Positions 28,650 through 37,352 are shown, counted from the stretch's first letter. The stretch: DNA of 64,000 nt from Perkinsela sp. pyNocScin1 (GCA_964019655.1 CAXHTR010000008.1:1302001-1366000); one strand, 5' to 3'. The notes: generated by a model not told the origin, from the letters alone. A program made the numbers and translations.

Positions 28650-31600
28650 CTATTGTCCCATTCGCTGCAAGAACGCAGTCTCCTGCGCAATGATGCGGTC
28701 AAACACCTCCATCGTGAGGTTTTCATTCGCAAAGTACGAGTGGACCATCGCAATGTCCTTCATAAGGCCCTGGATGACACCCGCAGCGGGTGTCTGCATC
28801 ACTGGGTGATCAGCGAGCTCCTCCACGTCCGCCTCACCCTCGTCCTCGGCCCAGTGGCCGTCGTCGAGGCTCCTCGGGTTTATCTCGAGATCGCTGTCGT
28901 CCGAGTCGGACTCGAAATCTGCATCACTGTCAAAGTTTGCCTCGATATCCGGGCTTGGCTTCGCTTGCGGGGTTTTTGTGTGCTGCTCGATGTTCTCGAG
29001 CAAAAAGGTTTTCATAGTGGTGAGAATTGAGCGGATGTGGCACTCCATCCGCGGCGTCTGGGCGTTCACAATGTTCTCTTGGAGCAGCATGCGCAAGTAC
29101 CGCGCGAGTGCCGTGATGCCAATGTTTCGGTCGTAGACGTTCCACGGCGGCGCTTTGCGCACAAAGTCGACGTAGCCGTCCATGAGGCTGTCAATGCGCA
29201 CATCGCTGAATAACTGACTGAACGTGCGCGGGTCGAACCAGAAGACGCTGAGCACAGCCCTGTAGATGTGCATGCGCTTTTCAAGCGCCCGGCGTGACTT
29301 GGCGTCTGGCTCCTGCAGGCTCTGCATGACGTACTTGATCGACGGCGCGATGTTCTCGGGGAGTCCTATGGAGTGCTTGCGCGCGGTCTGCACGTAAAAG
29401 CAGAAGAAGGCCAAGGCCTGCAGGCGGTCGCTGTCGTCGAAAAAGCTGTACTCATCGTCTGTGGGGTTGAGGAAAATGCTGCAGAGCTCGAACATCGGCC
29501 TGTCGAGCCCGCGGGAGCAGAACTCGCCCATGCTGGCGGTGATGAACGCCTTCGCGATGTCAAAGACCTTGCCACCGCACTCGCAGACGAAGAACTGGTC
29601 GTCCTCGTTGGTGATGATTTCATAGGCGAGCTGCAGGAGCTCCCAAGACGCAGGTATGAACGATTCCACGGAGCAAGCAATGACGTCGAAAATGTCGAAG
29701 ATGAGCTCGCGGTTCTCGACGATGCACAGCGCACTATCTTCTCGCTCTGCAAGGAGGTCCTTGAGGAAGGGGCACACAGTGCGCTGGACGTCGAGGTGCC
29801 ACTTAGAGCTTCCGACCATCGTCGCAACAATCGTATAGAGCGTGCGGAGCGTGCCCTCGATGGCGCTGTTGAGCGAGTCCTCCTGGTTGAACTGCTCATC
29901 GTCGAACTTGTCGTCCTTTGTCTGCTGAAAGAGGCTCTGCGATGCGTTTTCGCTTTTGGCGCGCAGCGCGGCGGACTTTTGGAGGGTGGCGTACACGTGC
30001 TGGATGAAATGCCCACACAGCTGCGCGAGGACAGGGTCCAGCAGCGTCGGGAACTTGTCAATAAAGATGGCTAGGGTGTCGAGCACTATCGTCTGGATGC
30101 CGCAGTCGAGCTGGAGCAGCCGGAGGGCGATGTCAACTAGTTTGAGGAGAGTGGGCTCCACGATGGTCGAGCAGCGCTTCGGGTCGCACTCAACGAGTGT
30201 GCCGAGGGCGCGGAGGAACTGCACTTGGATTGCGACGCGGCACGTCACGCCGATGGGCTCGTCGAGGACCTGCACCAGTATTTCATTCGTGATAGCGACG
30301 ATCGGGTGCACAGCGTCGGTGTTGGCCGTGTCCCGGATGAGCTTTTTGTATGTTTGCACGATCTGTAGGGCAATGAACTGCAGGTGCGGCGAGTGGCGCT
30401 TCGAAATGTCGCCCAAAAAGGGGAGAATGAAGTCGGTGTAAATGGTTACGCCGGAGACATTCTTCTTGAGAATAGATGAGAGGCGGTGAATAACACATGC
30501 GTAGGCGTATTTGAGCTCGCTGCTTTTATCCTCTGCGCTCTGCATGAACTCCTGAACCCCCGCCCGCACCTTCCCGAAGAACATGGATGGGATGGACGAT
30601 TTTTTGATGAGTTTTGACGTCAGCAGTGACTTGAGAAGCTTGTACGCTGACGTACGGGTGTCGTAGTTGCCGTAGCATACTTCAATATTGTTCTCAAGGA
30701 ATTCCATCGGGCTGTCTGTGAGCAGCTCTTCGTCGGCCTCGGTGAAGCAAAGCTCATGGAAGGTTGCATCGATGATCTGGTCGTAGAACTTTTGCCCGAG
30801 AGCTAAGCAGTTAAAATTCTTCTTCCGAATGAGTGTTTCCGTTATATTGAGCCCGACAACGAACGATTTTTTCGAAAGTATCACGCTGTGCATTCGCGAA
30901 GTACTCGCCTTGTGCACGAGCTCTGCGATTGCGTTTCCAGGAAAGGTTTGGGCATTAAGTAAACCTTCCTTCCATGAATCGGGTGAGCTATTAATGAACG
31001 ATGCGATGAATGTGAGTGTCCACTTGACGGCTTTCCATTGTGGAGCATCTTCAGATACATCGAGATTCAGCTGGGGCATAGATGCCGTCGCGGTGGTGGA
31101 GACGTCAAGGGAAAGGTTAGCTACATTAATGATGCATTTCAACGACTGCCGCAGATGCTCACCTTCAGGTTTATTAGAGAGCAGGTCAGCATAAATCTGC
31201 GAGTCATTCATATGGATCGACCAGAAAAATTTGGTGATTATATGCGTTAGCTCCCAGAAGCCCTTGCCAGAAATAACTGCTTGAATTTGGGGATTATCGA
31301 GTCTTTCCAGTAAGAAGCGGTCACCTTGCTCGTAAAATACACCAATGATATTCGTCGCAATACTCATGATTCGAGGGAGAACCGACGCCCTGAGGTGCGC
31401 GTTAAGTTTTTCATACCGCTGCCTTTTATCTTCGGGCTCTTCGTCCTCGTCTTGAAATGATATATATTTATTCCAGTTGAGTTTAGTAACCATCAGAACG
31501 AGCCGCAGCGCCACAATTGTGTGGTTCATATTTTCGATATCAAACTGCTGCTCGAAGATCGACACGGCGAAGCTAATGAGCTCTATCCACGCGCTCTCTT

Positions 31601-31946
31601 TTTCCTTTTTGTAAGTTTCTTGTAAAAAAATTAGAACTGCCTCTCGAAGTTGCTTCGTACACGGCGTAAGAAATAGAAGATCTAATGAGATCTTCCGAAG
31701 TTGTACGAGCTGCTGCTGTAAATTAGCGTTTAATTTACGCTGAAAAACGTTTTTCATCACAACGTAAAAAAGTTGAAGCGCATGCTCATCGCACTTTGGG
31801 AGCTTGCACAATGTTTCAAGAGCTGGTGCGATACTTTCGTGCGTAATGCTATGTTCAATGTAGATTTCAGCATCTTTTCGGCCGCTATCTTGATTTAAGA
31901 TTGATCTTAGATTTTTCAATAGCAGCTCAGAAGCTTCTTGTGACAT
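28650..31946 (-). CDS. IPO7: Importin-7/8 (Nmd5/Sxm1) type karyopherin
   Basis: A 1098-residue HEAT-repeat importin. The ATG of MSQEASELL was chosen; seven open codons upstream lack an ATG, and an acceptor (CCCTTCTCAG) lies a little over 30 bases before it. Family marks include the internal FQDEDEEPEDKRQRYEKLNA segment (~170), which recalls the importin-7 loop region, and the late acidic tail DSDADFESDSDDSDLEINP (~1040-1060) typical of IPO7/8. Importin-7/8 carry ribosomal proteins, histones and other basic cargo into the nucleus. The first third of the gene is AT-rich in its third codon positions, unlike the rest; it is the gene nearest the divergent strand switch. Confidence 0.85.
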   Translation of the reverse strand: MSQEASELLLKNLRSILNQDSGRKDAEIYIEHSITHESIAPALETLCKLPKCDEHALQLFYVVMKNVFQRKLNANLQQQLVQLRKISLDLLFLTPCTKQLREAVLIFLQETYKKEKESAWIELISFAVSIFEQQFDIENMNHTIVALRLVLMVTKLNWNKYISFQDEDEEPEDKRQRYEKLNAHLRASVLPRIMSIATNIIGVFYEQGDRFLLERLDNPQIQAVISGKGFWELTHIITKFFWSIHMNDSQIYADLLSNKPEGEHLRQSLKCIINVANLSLDVSTTATASMPQLNLDVSEDAPQWKAVKWTLTFIASFINSSPDSWKEGLLNAQTFPGNAIAELVHKASTSRMHSVILSKKSFVVGLNITETLIRKKNFNCLALGQKFYDQIIDATFHELCFTEADEELLTDSPMEFLENNIEVCYGNYDTRTSAYKLLKSLLTSKLIKKSSIPSMFFGKVRAGVQEFMQSAEDKSSELKYAYACVIHRLSSILKKNVSGVTIYTDFILPFLGDISKRHSPHLQFIALQIVQTYKKLIRDTANTDAVHPIVAITNEILVQVLDEPIGVTCRVAIQVQFLRALGTLVECDPKRCSTIVEPTLLKLVDIALRLLQLDCGIQTIVLDTLAIFIDKFPTLLDPVLAQLCGHFIQHVYATLQKSAALRAKSENASQSLFQQTKDDKFDDEQFNQEDSLNSAIEGTLRTLYTIVATMVGSSKWHLDVQRTVCPFLKDLLAEREDSALCIVENRELIFDIFDVIACSVESFIPASWELLQLAYEIITNEDDQFFVCECGGKVFDIAKAFITASMGEFCSRGLDRPMFELCSIFLNPTDDEYSFFDDSDRLQALAFFCFYVQTARKHSIGLPENIAPSIKYVMQSLQEPDAKSRRALEKRMHIYRAVLSVFWFDPRTFSQLFSDVRIDSLMDGYVDFVRKAPPWNVYDRNIGITALARYLRMLLQENIVNAQTPRMECHIRSILTTMKTFLLENIEQHTKTPQAKPSPDIEANFDSDADFESDSDDSDLEINPRSLDDGHWAEDEGEADVEELADHPVMQTPAAGVIQGLMKDIAMVHSYFANENLTMEVFDRIIAQETAFLQRMGQ

Positions 31947-32539
31947 TGGGAGATAAAACCAGAACAATTTGAGAAAGTACTGAGAAGGGCTCTTGTTCTA
32001 GGATGAACCAATTCTTATGAGTGAGTAAAAGACTAGGCTTTACAGCAGGGGTTCTGTACAATTATTTCGTTTCACCCGACTTTTGGGTGAAATATTTCAT
32101 TTTCACCCGAAACCTTCGTTTGCACTCGCAAACAGTGGCTCGCCTTCAGGGCTCTTAGGGGTGGTACTAGTAATTTGCCGGGTGAAACTTTTCAATTTCA
32201 CCCGCGACTCAAATGCAAGCAGCCCTTTTTTTGGATTTTCACCCATTTTGGGTGAATCACCCAGTTTTAAGAACCCCTGCTTTACAGCCAAATTTACTAT
32301 CTAGTCAAAATCTAGTTGTGATTCAATTATTTAACCTGAATGTGCTCATAGCACTATTAAATAGGTAGATTTTCTGCATTGGAAATAATGCACAGGTAAC
32401 AAGCAGGCACAGGAATTAATACATAAGGATACTATTTCTTTTAAGTTTCCACTAGCTAATTTAAACAAGCGTAGAGCAATATCCATAATCGCGCTCAATA
32501 CTGGTGATTGTCATTTCCCTTATTTCTATTTTCTCTGAA
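31947..32539. promoter_or_regulatory. Divergent strand-switch region, likely transcription start region
   Basis: The minus-strand cluster begins at 31946 and the plus-strand cluster at 32540, so transcription must leave this 593 bp gap in both directions. In kinetoplastids such divergent gaps are the broad Pol II initiation regions. No TATA or other defined promoter motif is visible. Nearly half of it is a small inverted-repeat element. Confidence 0.6.
32046..32279. mobile_element. hAT-like MITE, 234 bp
   Basis: The element begins CAGGGGTTCT and ends AGAACCCCTG, a terminal inverted repeat of the form common in hAT transposons. It is flanked on both sides by the exact 8 bp direct repeat CTTTACAG (32038-32045 and 32280-32287), the target-site length of hAT elements. 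Inside are several GGGTGAAA/TTTCACCC inverted motifs that let it fold into a hairpin. It is too short to encode a transposase, so it is non-autonomous. The perfect duplication implies a fairly recent insertion. Confidence 0.85.
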
Positions 32540-34877
32540 ATGGGGAGAAAGAAAAATTCCGATGAGTTAGATTTCGAGAGATATAACGAGAGGCATATCT
32601 TATTAGCTGTTTCTTACCTCGGCCAAGGCTACGGGGGACTTGCGTTTCAGCGGGAAAATATGAACACAATTGAAGAGTATTTATTTGATGCTCTTCGACG
32701 AACAAGATTATGTCGCTTTAAGCCTCTGCCTGAAGAAAAGCTGAAGTCATCAACAGGTAGTAAAACTCTCATACCCGTTGGCTTCAGCAGATGTGGTCGA
32801 ACAGACCGTGATGTTAGTGCATTCCCGAACTGGCAGGTTTCTTGACCACCCGTGACAGGTTTCTTGACCGGTGGCAGGTTTCTTGACTGGCGATTTTTTT
32901 CTTGGACAGGTTGGTTGACCGGTTTTTTAGCGTTCTGGCCAAGTTTCTTGACCGGTGGCAAGATTATTGACCACTTTTGAGTCAATTTGTCCAAGTTTCT
33001 TGACCACCTTTGTCCAAGTTTCTCGACCGATTTTCGGGTTTCTTGACCGGTTTATTGACGTTCTGTCCTGGTTTCTTGACCAATTTTGGCCGAGTTCGCA
33101 CCGGTTCTGGCTTGACTCGTGTCAAGAAGATTCACCACTTTTGCTAAGAAAATTCTCAATTTACTTTCCGTTCTCTCATATTCTCAATACTTCTTAGAAA
33201 GATAATCCCATGGAGAAATAATTAGTGCAGGCGCATCGCAATAAATACTGCAAGTGCGGAGAGGTCCGAAAACGAAAAAAATTAGTGCAACAAGGGGTAA
33301 AAGGAAAAAAGCACTGCAGCTCCAGAGCAAAAATCAGTGCAACCAAGGGACATTCGAAGCAGGTTGAAATGGACATACATTTAGAGTTACTAGAAGCACA
33401 TTTCAAAAAAGCGATCTACGAACTCCTGAAAAGCGTCGGACACGCATTGATTATGCTCTGGAGATCCCTTCCGACGAGTCTGGCTATGGAGGAGCAGCCA
33501 CACAAGAGATCACGAACCATCGAAAATAGACTTCGGGGCCGTTCCGGCCCCGGGCCCCCGCCTGCGGCGCTTTTCTTGCTGCCGGGCTTCACCGCAGTCC
33601 ATACCAGCTTCGCAGCAGGCATTGAACGCACCGGGCTACGCCCGTTGCTTGGCCTTAGCTTAACCTTTTCCTTCTTCCTGTCATTGCAGGCTTCGAACGC
33701 ACCGGGCTACGCCCGGTGCTTGGCCCAGGGCTTAACATTTTGGCTTTGGCCATACCCTATTAAAAAACAGATTGCTCCCTCAGGTTTTAACAACCAATGC
33801 ATTGGTCGCTAGGTTGATTGACCGGGTCGGGTTTCTTGACCGCCGGCAAGATTATTGACCACTTTAAAGGCGAATTGGCCAAGATTCTTGACCACATTTC
33901 GGGTTTCTTGACCGGTTTTTTTTAAGTGGTCAAGAATCCTGCCGGTTCGGGCATTTTCAAACGGAGTCGCACTTCACATGCGATCTCAATTAGGGCCGAA
34001 TACAGAAGAAATATCAGAGCCTGATGAGTCGCCTCTTGTTGGGCTGGTCAAAAAGGGCACAAAGGTTACGAAATCTAAGGGTTACTTAGACAGTGATGAA
34101 ATAGATTATATTTATCTGCTGAATAAAGCGCTTCCTCCTGCGATTCGAGTAGTGGCTTGGTCCGCTGTCGATCCGAAGTTTGATGCACGCCACAGCTGTA
34201 TTTCGCGTAGCTATAGGTACTACTTTTTTTCAGAGGGCTATGATACAGAAAAATTACGTTTCCTATGCAAAAAATTTATCGGCCTTCACAACTTCATTAA
34301 TTTCGCCAAGCGAGACGTTCTTATAAGTTCATACTGGAGACGACTATATGAGTTTGAGCTCGTCGAAGTATCAAGCGCTGAACATAGAGCAACAGGAATT
34401 TGTTATTTCTTCATCCGATCAAATGCTTTTGTACATCATCAGATTCGCTATATGGTTTCACTTCTTTTCGAAATCGGCAGTGGTCGACTAGAAGAATCGG
34501 CGCTGGAAAAATACTTGCACACACAGGAAGCTATCAGAGATAAAGAATTTTGCCTCGCGTCTCCTGACAATTTGTGCTTTTGGGGGTGTGCGTATGAACC
34601 CGAATACAAACTGTCATGGAATTATTCGTTTAAAGGAAGAAACCTGCCGACTTCAGCCACGGAGTCTGCTTTCCCTGTACGGAGTGAGAAGAATGGGCCA
34701 AGTTGTGTAGCTATGGTGACGCCAGATCGATTTGTACAAAATTCAATCGACACTGGGTTCGTGAGTCTCGTCAAAAGTACACTTATCAAAGCTGCCCTTC
34801 TCAGTGAAATGGACAGAGCAATAAAGTCGGCTGAGCTGGAATACCTCCAAGAACCGCAGAAAAAATCGCATTCTTGA
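32540..34877 (+). CDS. PUS3: tRNA pseudouridine synthase PUS3/Deg1, interrupted by an insertion
   Basis: TruA-type pseudouridine synthase that modifies U38/U39 of tRNA anticodon arms. The first part (32540-32823, from MGRKKNSDE) carries the catalytic aspartate (Asp89) in CGRTDRDVSAF; the second (33956-34877) carries ARHSCISRSYRYYF and HQIRYMVSLLFEIGSG. Between them lies a 1128 bp inverted-repeat element flanked by CATT. Dropping the element and one CATT joins the two parts in frame as DVSAFSNGVALHMRSQ, giving a 401-residue protein of near-normal length with no other break. Either the sequenced allele is disrupted, or the element is removed from DNA or RNA. Its ends are not GT-AG. Codons are AT-rich compared with most genes here. 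Confidence 0.85.
32824..33951. mobile_element. 1128 bp inverted-repeat element inserted in PUS3
   Basis: Terminal inverted repeats of about 26 bases (left starting CCCGAACTGGCAGG, right ending CCTGCCGGTTCGGG) are flanked by a 4 bp duplication CATT (32820-32823, 33952-33955). Both subterminal regions (about 32835-33130 and 33810-33940) are arrays of a short unit around TTTCTTGACCGGT, at least ten copies on the left and four or more on the right, mostly in the same orientation. The middle holds a 50 bp direct repeat with a strong hairpin. A 195-codon frame inside (33225-33812) has no ATG start and no recognisable domain. It appears non-autonomous; the superfamily is undetermined. Confidence 0.8.
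33615..33736 (+). repeat. 50 bp direct repeat pair with hairpin
   Basis: Two copies (33615-33664 and 33686-33736) of a ~50 bp unit inside the PUS3 insertion, both starting GCAGGC and ending CTTAAC. Each contains GAACGCACCGGGCTACGCCC; in the second copy CACCGGGC-TAC-GCCCGGTG is a perfect 8 bp stem, while the first has one mismatch. Confidence 0.7.
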
Positions 34878-35032
34878 CTGGATCGGTCTGTTCGATCGCA
34901 TGTCGCGAGAGAGCTCCATTATCAACGAAAACACGATAAAATCTGTAATCGCTGCTTTTGCGATGGAGCTCTACTCCTCGTACCTTCTATTTGATCAGGA
35001 AGACTCAAATTATACCTACGCTTCGTTTTTAA

Positions 35033-35536
35033 ATGACTGACAATGCGAACCCACTGATCTACAAAACGAGGGGTCACCGTAGATCAGAACCATCACTATC
35101 CTATGAGAACTTTATTAATGGCAATACGAATGAGCCGATCGATGAGCTTGAAATATACGAGCTTTTGAAGGACATCAAAGATCCTGAGCACCCTAACACA
35201 CTGGAGGAGCTCCGTGTCATAGAAGTCGAGAACATTTCTCTTCAGCCACTTCCTAAAGAATATTCGAACAGAGTTGTTCATGTAGTGATACACTTCACCC
35301 CTACGGTTCCACACTGCTCCATGGCAGCACTTATTGGGCTTTGCATTCGCGTCAAACTAATGCGTACGCTCCCACCACACTATCGGCCAAAGGTCTACAT
35401 AACCAAAGGCACGCACAATCAGGAGGAGAGCGTGAATAAGCAGCTGAATGATGTGGAGCGAGTCGCTGCTGCTATAGAGAATCCGAACTTGCGCCGACTC
35501 ATCAACTCGTGCCTCACCTTTAAAAAAAGCCGATGA
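35033..35536 (+). CDS. CIA2: Cytosolic Fe-S assembly factor CIA2 (MIP18/FAM96)
   Basis: A 167-residue DUF59-family protein of the CIA targeting complex, which with CIA1 and MMS19 delivers Fe-S clusters to nuclear and cytosolic enzymes. It shows EIYELLKDIKDPEHPNTLEELRV, the family's IxDPExPxTLE signature, and PHCSMAALIGLCIRVKL around the conserved cysteine. The C-terminal GTHNQEESVNKQLNDVERV is also diagnostic. Length is typical (~160). It lies about 155 bp after PUS3 and, like it, has AT-rich codons. Confidence 0.93.
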   Translation: MTDNANPLIYKTRGHRRSEPSLSYENFINGNTNEPIDELEIYELLKDIKDPEHPNTLEELRVIEVENISLQPLPKEYSNRVVHVVIHFTPTVPHCSMAALIGLCIRVKLMRTLPPHYRPKVYITKGTHNQEESVNKQLNDVERVAAAIENPNLRRLINSCLTFKKSR

Positions 35537-35735
35537 AGTGCAGTGACTTACGTCTGTTGTGAATTTTCGCTTTGGAAGACTCTGAGTGGGTTTATTGTGG
35601 CCTACAACCTAAGAAATTAGCTATCAGAGCCGAATCGCCAACTCAACTTTGTACGCATGTGCGTTCGGATCAACAATAATTTTGCACAAAAATCTCTAAT
35701 CTCATGATATTTTTGCACACTTTCATGCATTTCAA

Positions 35736-36317
35736 ATGAAGAACATTTTCCGCTTCGCACGCCGCATGTACTGTGCATCGTCCAGCGAAGGTCAGAAAAA
35801 GCGGGTCAGCGAGCTCCCGAACCCTTTTCAACAGAGCCGCTCGCGCAATGCCGAGCCGATGCCGACAAAAGACAGATTCCCGCCGAAGGGATACAACAAG
35901 CTCGACACACGCACTCGCCTCGCGGTGCTCATCGATGCATCAAAAATTACCCCAAATATGTACGAGAACGAGCTCCTGCCAGTCCTCACTGAGAATGCCA
36001 CATTGAAAAAGGATTGTCTTATGCTGCTCCAACGCCTGTTTGCGCATACAATCTCTGTTGACTGGAAGAAGGCCTTCGGGCCGTATGCACAAGTGCCCGA
36101 GCCATTCACTGTCGAGGCATTCATCCCTGTTACAATGCAGATGACGGCGGATGCTTACCACATCACCGAGTTCCGATCGGACAATAAATATGGTGGCATC
36201 GTGTTTGTGTGTGGCTCAGAGGACCGCGTTGCGTTTGAGATGCTTACCGAGCGAATGGCAGGGCATGGCATGAAGCAGCTCATACTCGACAGCGCGGGGC
36301 GGCTGACACATCACTAG
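35736..36317 (+). CDS. Putative mitochondrial NYN/PIN-like protein
   Basis: A 193-residue protein with a basic, hydroxylated N-terminus (MKNIFRFARRMYCASSSE) that looks like a mitochondrial targeting peptide. The core starts RLAVLIDASKITPNMYENEL, which fits strand 1 and helix 1 of an NYN domain (hydrophobic strand ending in Asp, then a lysine or asparagine a few residues on). It ends YGGIVFVCGSEDRVAFEMLTERM...KQLIL, like the D-x-D-F strand and helix of that fold. NYN domains are metal-dependent RNases; the second acidic pair is weak here (GSEDR), so activity is uncertain. A role in mitochondrial RNA metabolism is inference. Confidence 0.55.
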   Translation: MKNIFRFARRMYCASSSEGQKKRVSELPNPFQQSRSRNAEPMPTKDRFPPKGYNKLDTRTRLAVLIDASKITPNMYENELLPVLTENATLKKDCLMLLQRLFAHTISVDWKKAFGPYAQVPEPFTVEAFIPVTMQMTADAYHITEFRSDNKYGGIVFVCGSEDRVAFEMLTERMAGHGMKQLILDSAGRLTHH

Positions 36318-36604
36318 CAGCGAGAAAAAAGCTGAAGAAACACCTGAGAGAATGGACATCTCCACGGATATTGTGTGGGTGCTTTGTTGATTCGAATCCA
36401 CTGCGCAGTGTAAGTAATCCGTGTGCAACGGATCCGGGTACTCACATGTGTTAAGCCTTTTTACTGTTAGTTTACGCTCCGAATGTGGCCATGCGATGGG
36501 CCAATTCATTTTTGATCTTCGATGATAACCAAGATCGGAAAAACGTCTTCTGAGACGGAGGCCTTCTCCGGCGTGTCTATATATACAAGAAGCCCCATCA
36601 TTAC

Positions 36605-36676
36605 GCCTCTTTAGCACAGTGGCAGTGCACCACTTTCGTAAAGTGGGGGTCGCGAGTTCGATTCTCGCAAGTGGCT
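36605..36676 (+). tRNA. tRNA-Thr (CGT)
   Basis: A 72-base cloverleaf. The acceptor GCCTCTT pairs with AAGTGGC with one T-T mismatch. The D arm is AGCACAGTGGCAGT, the anticodon arm CCACT-TTCGTAA-AGTGG has anticodon CGT, and the T arm is GCGAGTTCGATTCTCGC. No intron and no encoded CCA. Confidence 0.93.
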
Positions 36677-36690
36677 TTTTACGGTCGCTG

Positions 36691-36735
36691 AGACTCGAAG
36701 CAGCGTAGCGACTCGGTACCTTACCCACTCAGCTA
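36691..36735 (-). promoter_or_regulatory. tRNA-like A/B-box pair upstream of U2
   Basis: On the minus strand TAGCTGAGTGG (36735-36725) is an A box and GCTTCGAGTCT (36701-36691) a near-consensus B box, 23 bases apart with no anticodon arm, so no functional tRNA is encoded. The A-box edge is 96 bp from the U2 start. From memory, trypanosome U2 depends on upstream A/B boxes in this inverted orientation. Confidence 0.65.
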
Positions 36736-36830
36736 TGACAATGAAGCCGAACTGGGATATAGCCTTTTAGTCACACACAATATTTGTCTAAACATTGGAT
36801 CGCACAGGTCATACTTGTAACTTGCATTGC

Positions 36831-36982
36831 ATACCTTCTCGGCCGTAAGGCTAAGATCAAGAAGTATTTGAATGTTCTTGTCAGCTTAACATCTGACCAC
36901 GGCCTCCGGGCCGGATTAGAATGTTGATTTTGAAAAGAAGTGATCGAGAGAGCTGTTTCCACCACCCTGCTCATCTCTCACT
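36831..36982 (+). ncRNA. U2: U2 snRNA
   Basis: The 5' end ATACCTTCTCGGCC and the following GGCTAAGATCAAG are the universal U2 stem I and adjoining sequence. Stem IIa is GTCAG-CTTAACAT-CTGAC, and a second hairpin is GGCC-TCCG-GGCC. A probable Sm site GATTTTGAA lies near 36926-36934. A 3' stem (AGTGA with TCACT) ends at 36982, where a TTTTT run could stop Pol III. At about 152 nt it is close to trypanosome U2 (~148). The human branch-pairing GTAGTA is not kept; the site reads AAGTATTTG, and trypanosome U2 is also atypical there. Confidence 0.88.
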
Positions 36983-37036
36983 TTTTGCACTCGATTTTCG
37001 AGTTTCTTTTATTCATTTGATAACCAACTTTTGTGC

Positions 37037-37108
37037 GCCTTCATAGCACAGTGGCAGTGCGTCTCACTTGTAATGAGAAGGTCGCGAGTTCAATTCTCGC
37101 TGGGGGCT
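37037..37108 (+). tRNA. tRNA-Thr (TGT)
   Basis: The acceptor GCCTTCA pairs with TGGGGGC using G-T pairs. The D arm AGCACAGTGGCAGT is identical to that of the tRNA-Thr at 36605. The anticodon arm TCTCA-CTTGTAA-TGAGA has anticodon TGT, and the T arm is GCGAGTTCAATTCTCGC. The two Thr genes look like diverged duplicates. Confidence 0.92.
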
Positions 37109-37133
37109 TTTCGACAACCTATAAAAATGAAAA

Positions 37134-37216
37134 TGACAAGAGAGGGGTTCGAACCCTCGCCCACTAGGTGGAAGAGATCTTGAGTCTCCCGCCTTAGACC
37201 ACTCGGCCATCTTGTC
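37134..37216 (-). tRNA. tRNA-Leu (CAA)
   Basis: Class II tRNA with a long variable arm. The acceptor GACAAGA pairs with TCTTGTC, the A box is TGGCCGAGTGG, the anticodon arm GGAGA-CTCAAGA-TCTCT has anticodon CAA, and the T arm contains GGGTTCGAACCC. No intron. Confidence 0.94.
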
Positions 37217-37279
37217 TAGGAAATCTTCGCTATCAGCCGAACAGGCTATCAGCCATGTATCCCCTGACACGTATGAAAA

Positions 37280-37352
37280 TGCCTCGACTCGGGATTGAAC
37301 CAAGGACCTTTAGATCTTCAGTCTAACGCTCTCCCAACTGAGCTATCGAGGC
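37280..37352 (-). tRNA. tRNA-Phe (GAA)
   Basis: The acceptor GCCTCGA pairs with TCGAGGC, the A box is TAGCTCAGTTGG, the anticodon loop CTGAAGA has anticodon GAA, and the T-loop region is TTGGTTCAATCCCGA. It is oriented away from the structured segment at 37379-37539, the arrangement used in kinetoplastids to drive a neighbouring small RNA. Confidence 0.94.

Noticed and set aside
33225-33812. 195-codon frame inside the PUS3 insertion as a possible transposase
   Set aside because: No ATG at the start, no DDE or other catalytic pattern, and its second half runs through the hairpin repeats, so it looks like chance.
32824-33951. PUS3 interruption as an ordinary spliceosomal intron
   Set aside because: No sliding of the cut within the CATT repeat gives GT-AG or GC-AG ends, and inverted termini with a duplication indicate insertion.
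36670-36740. A functional tRNA between tRNA-Thr and U2
   Set aside because: A and B boxes are present on the minus strand, but there is no anticodon arm or matching acceptor stem; treated as a promoter module.
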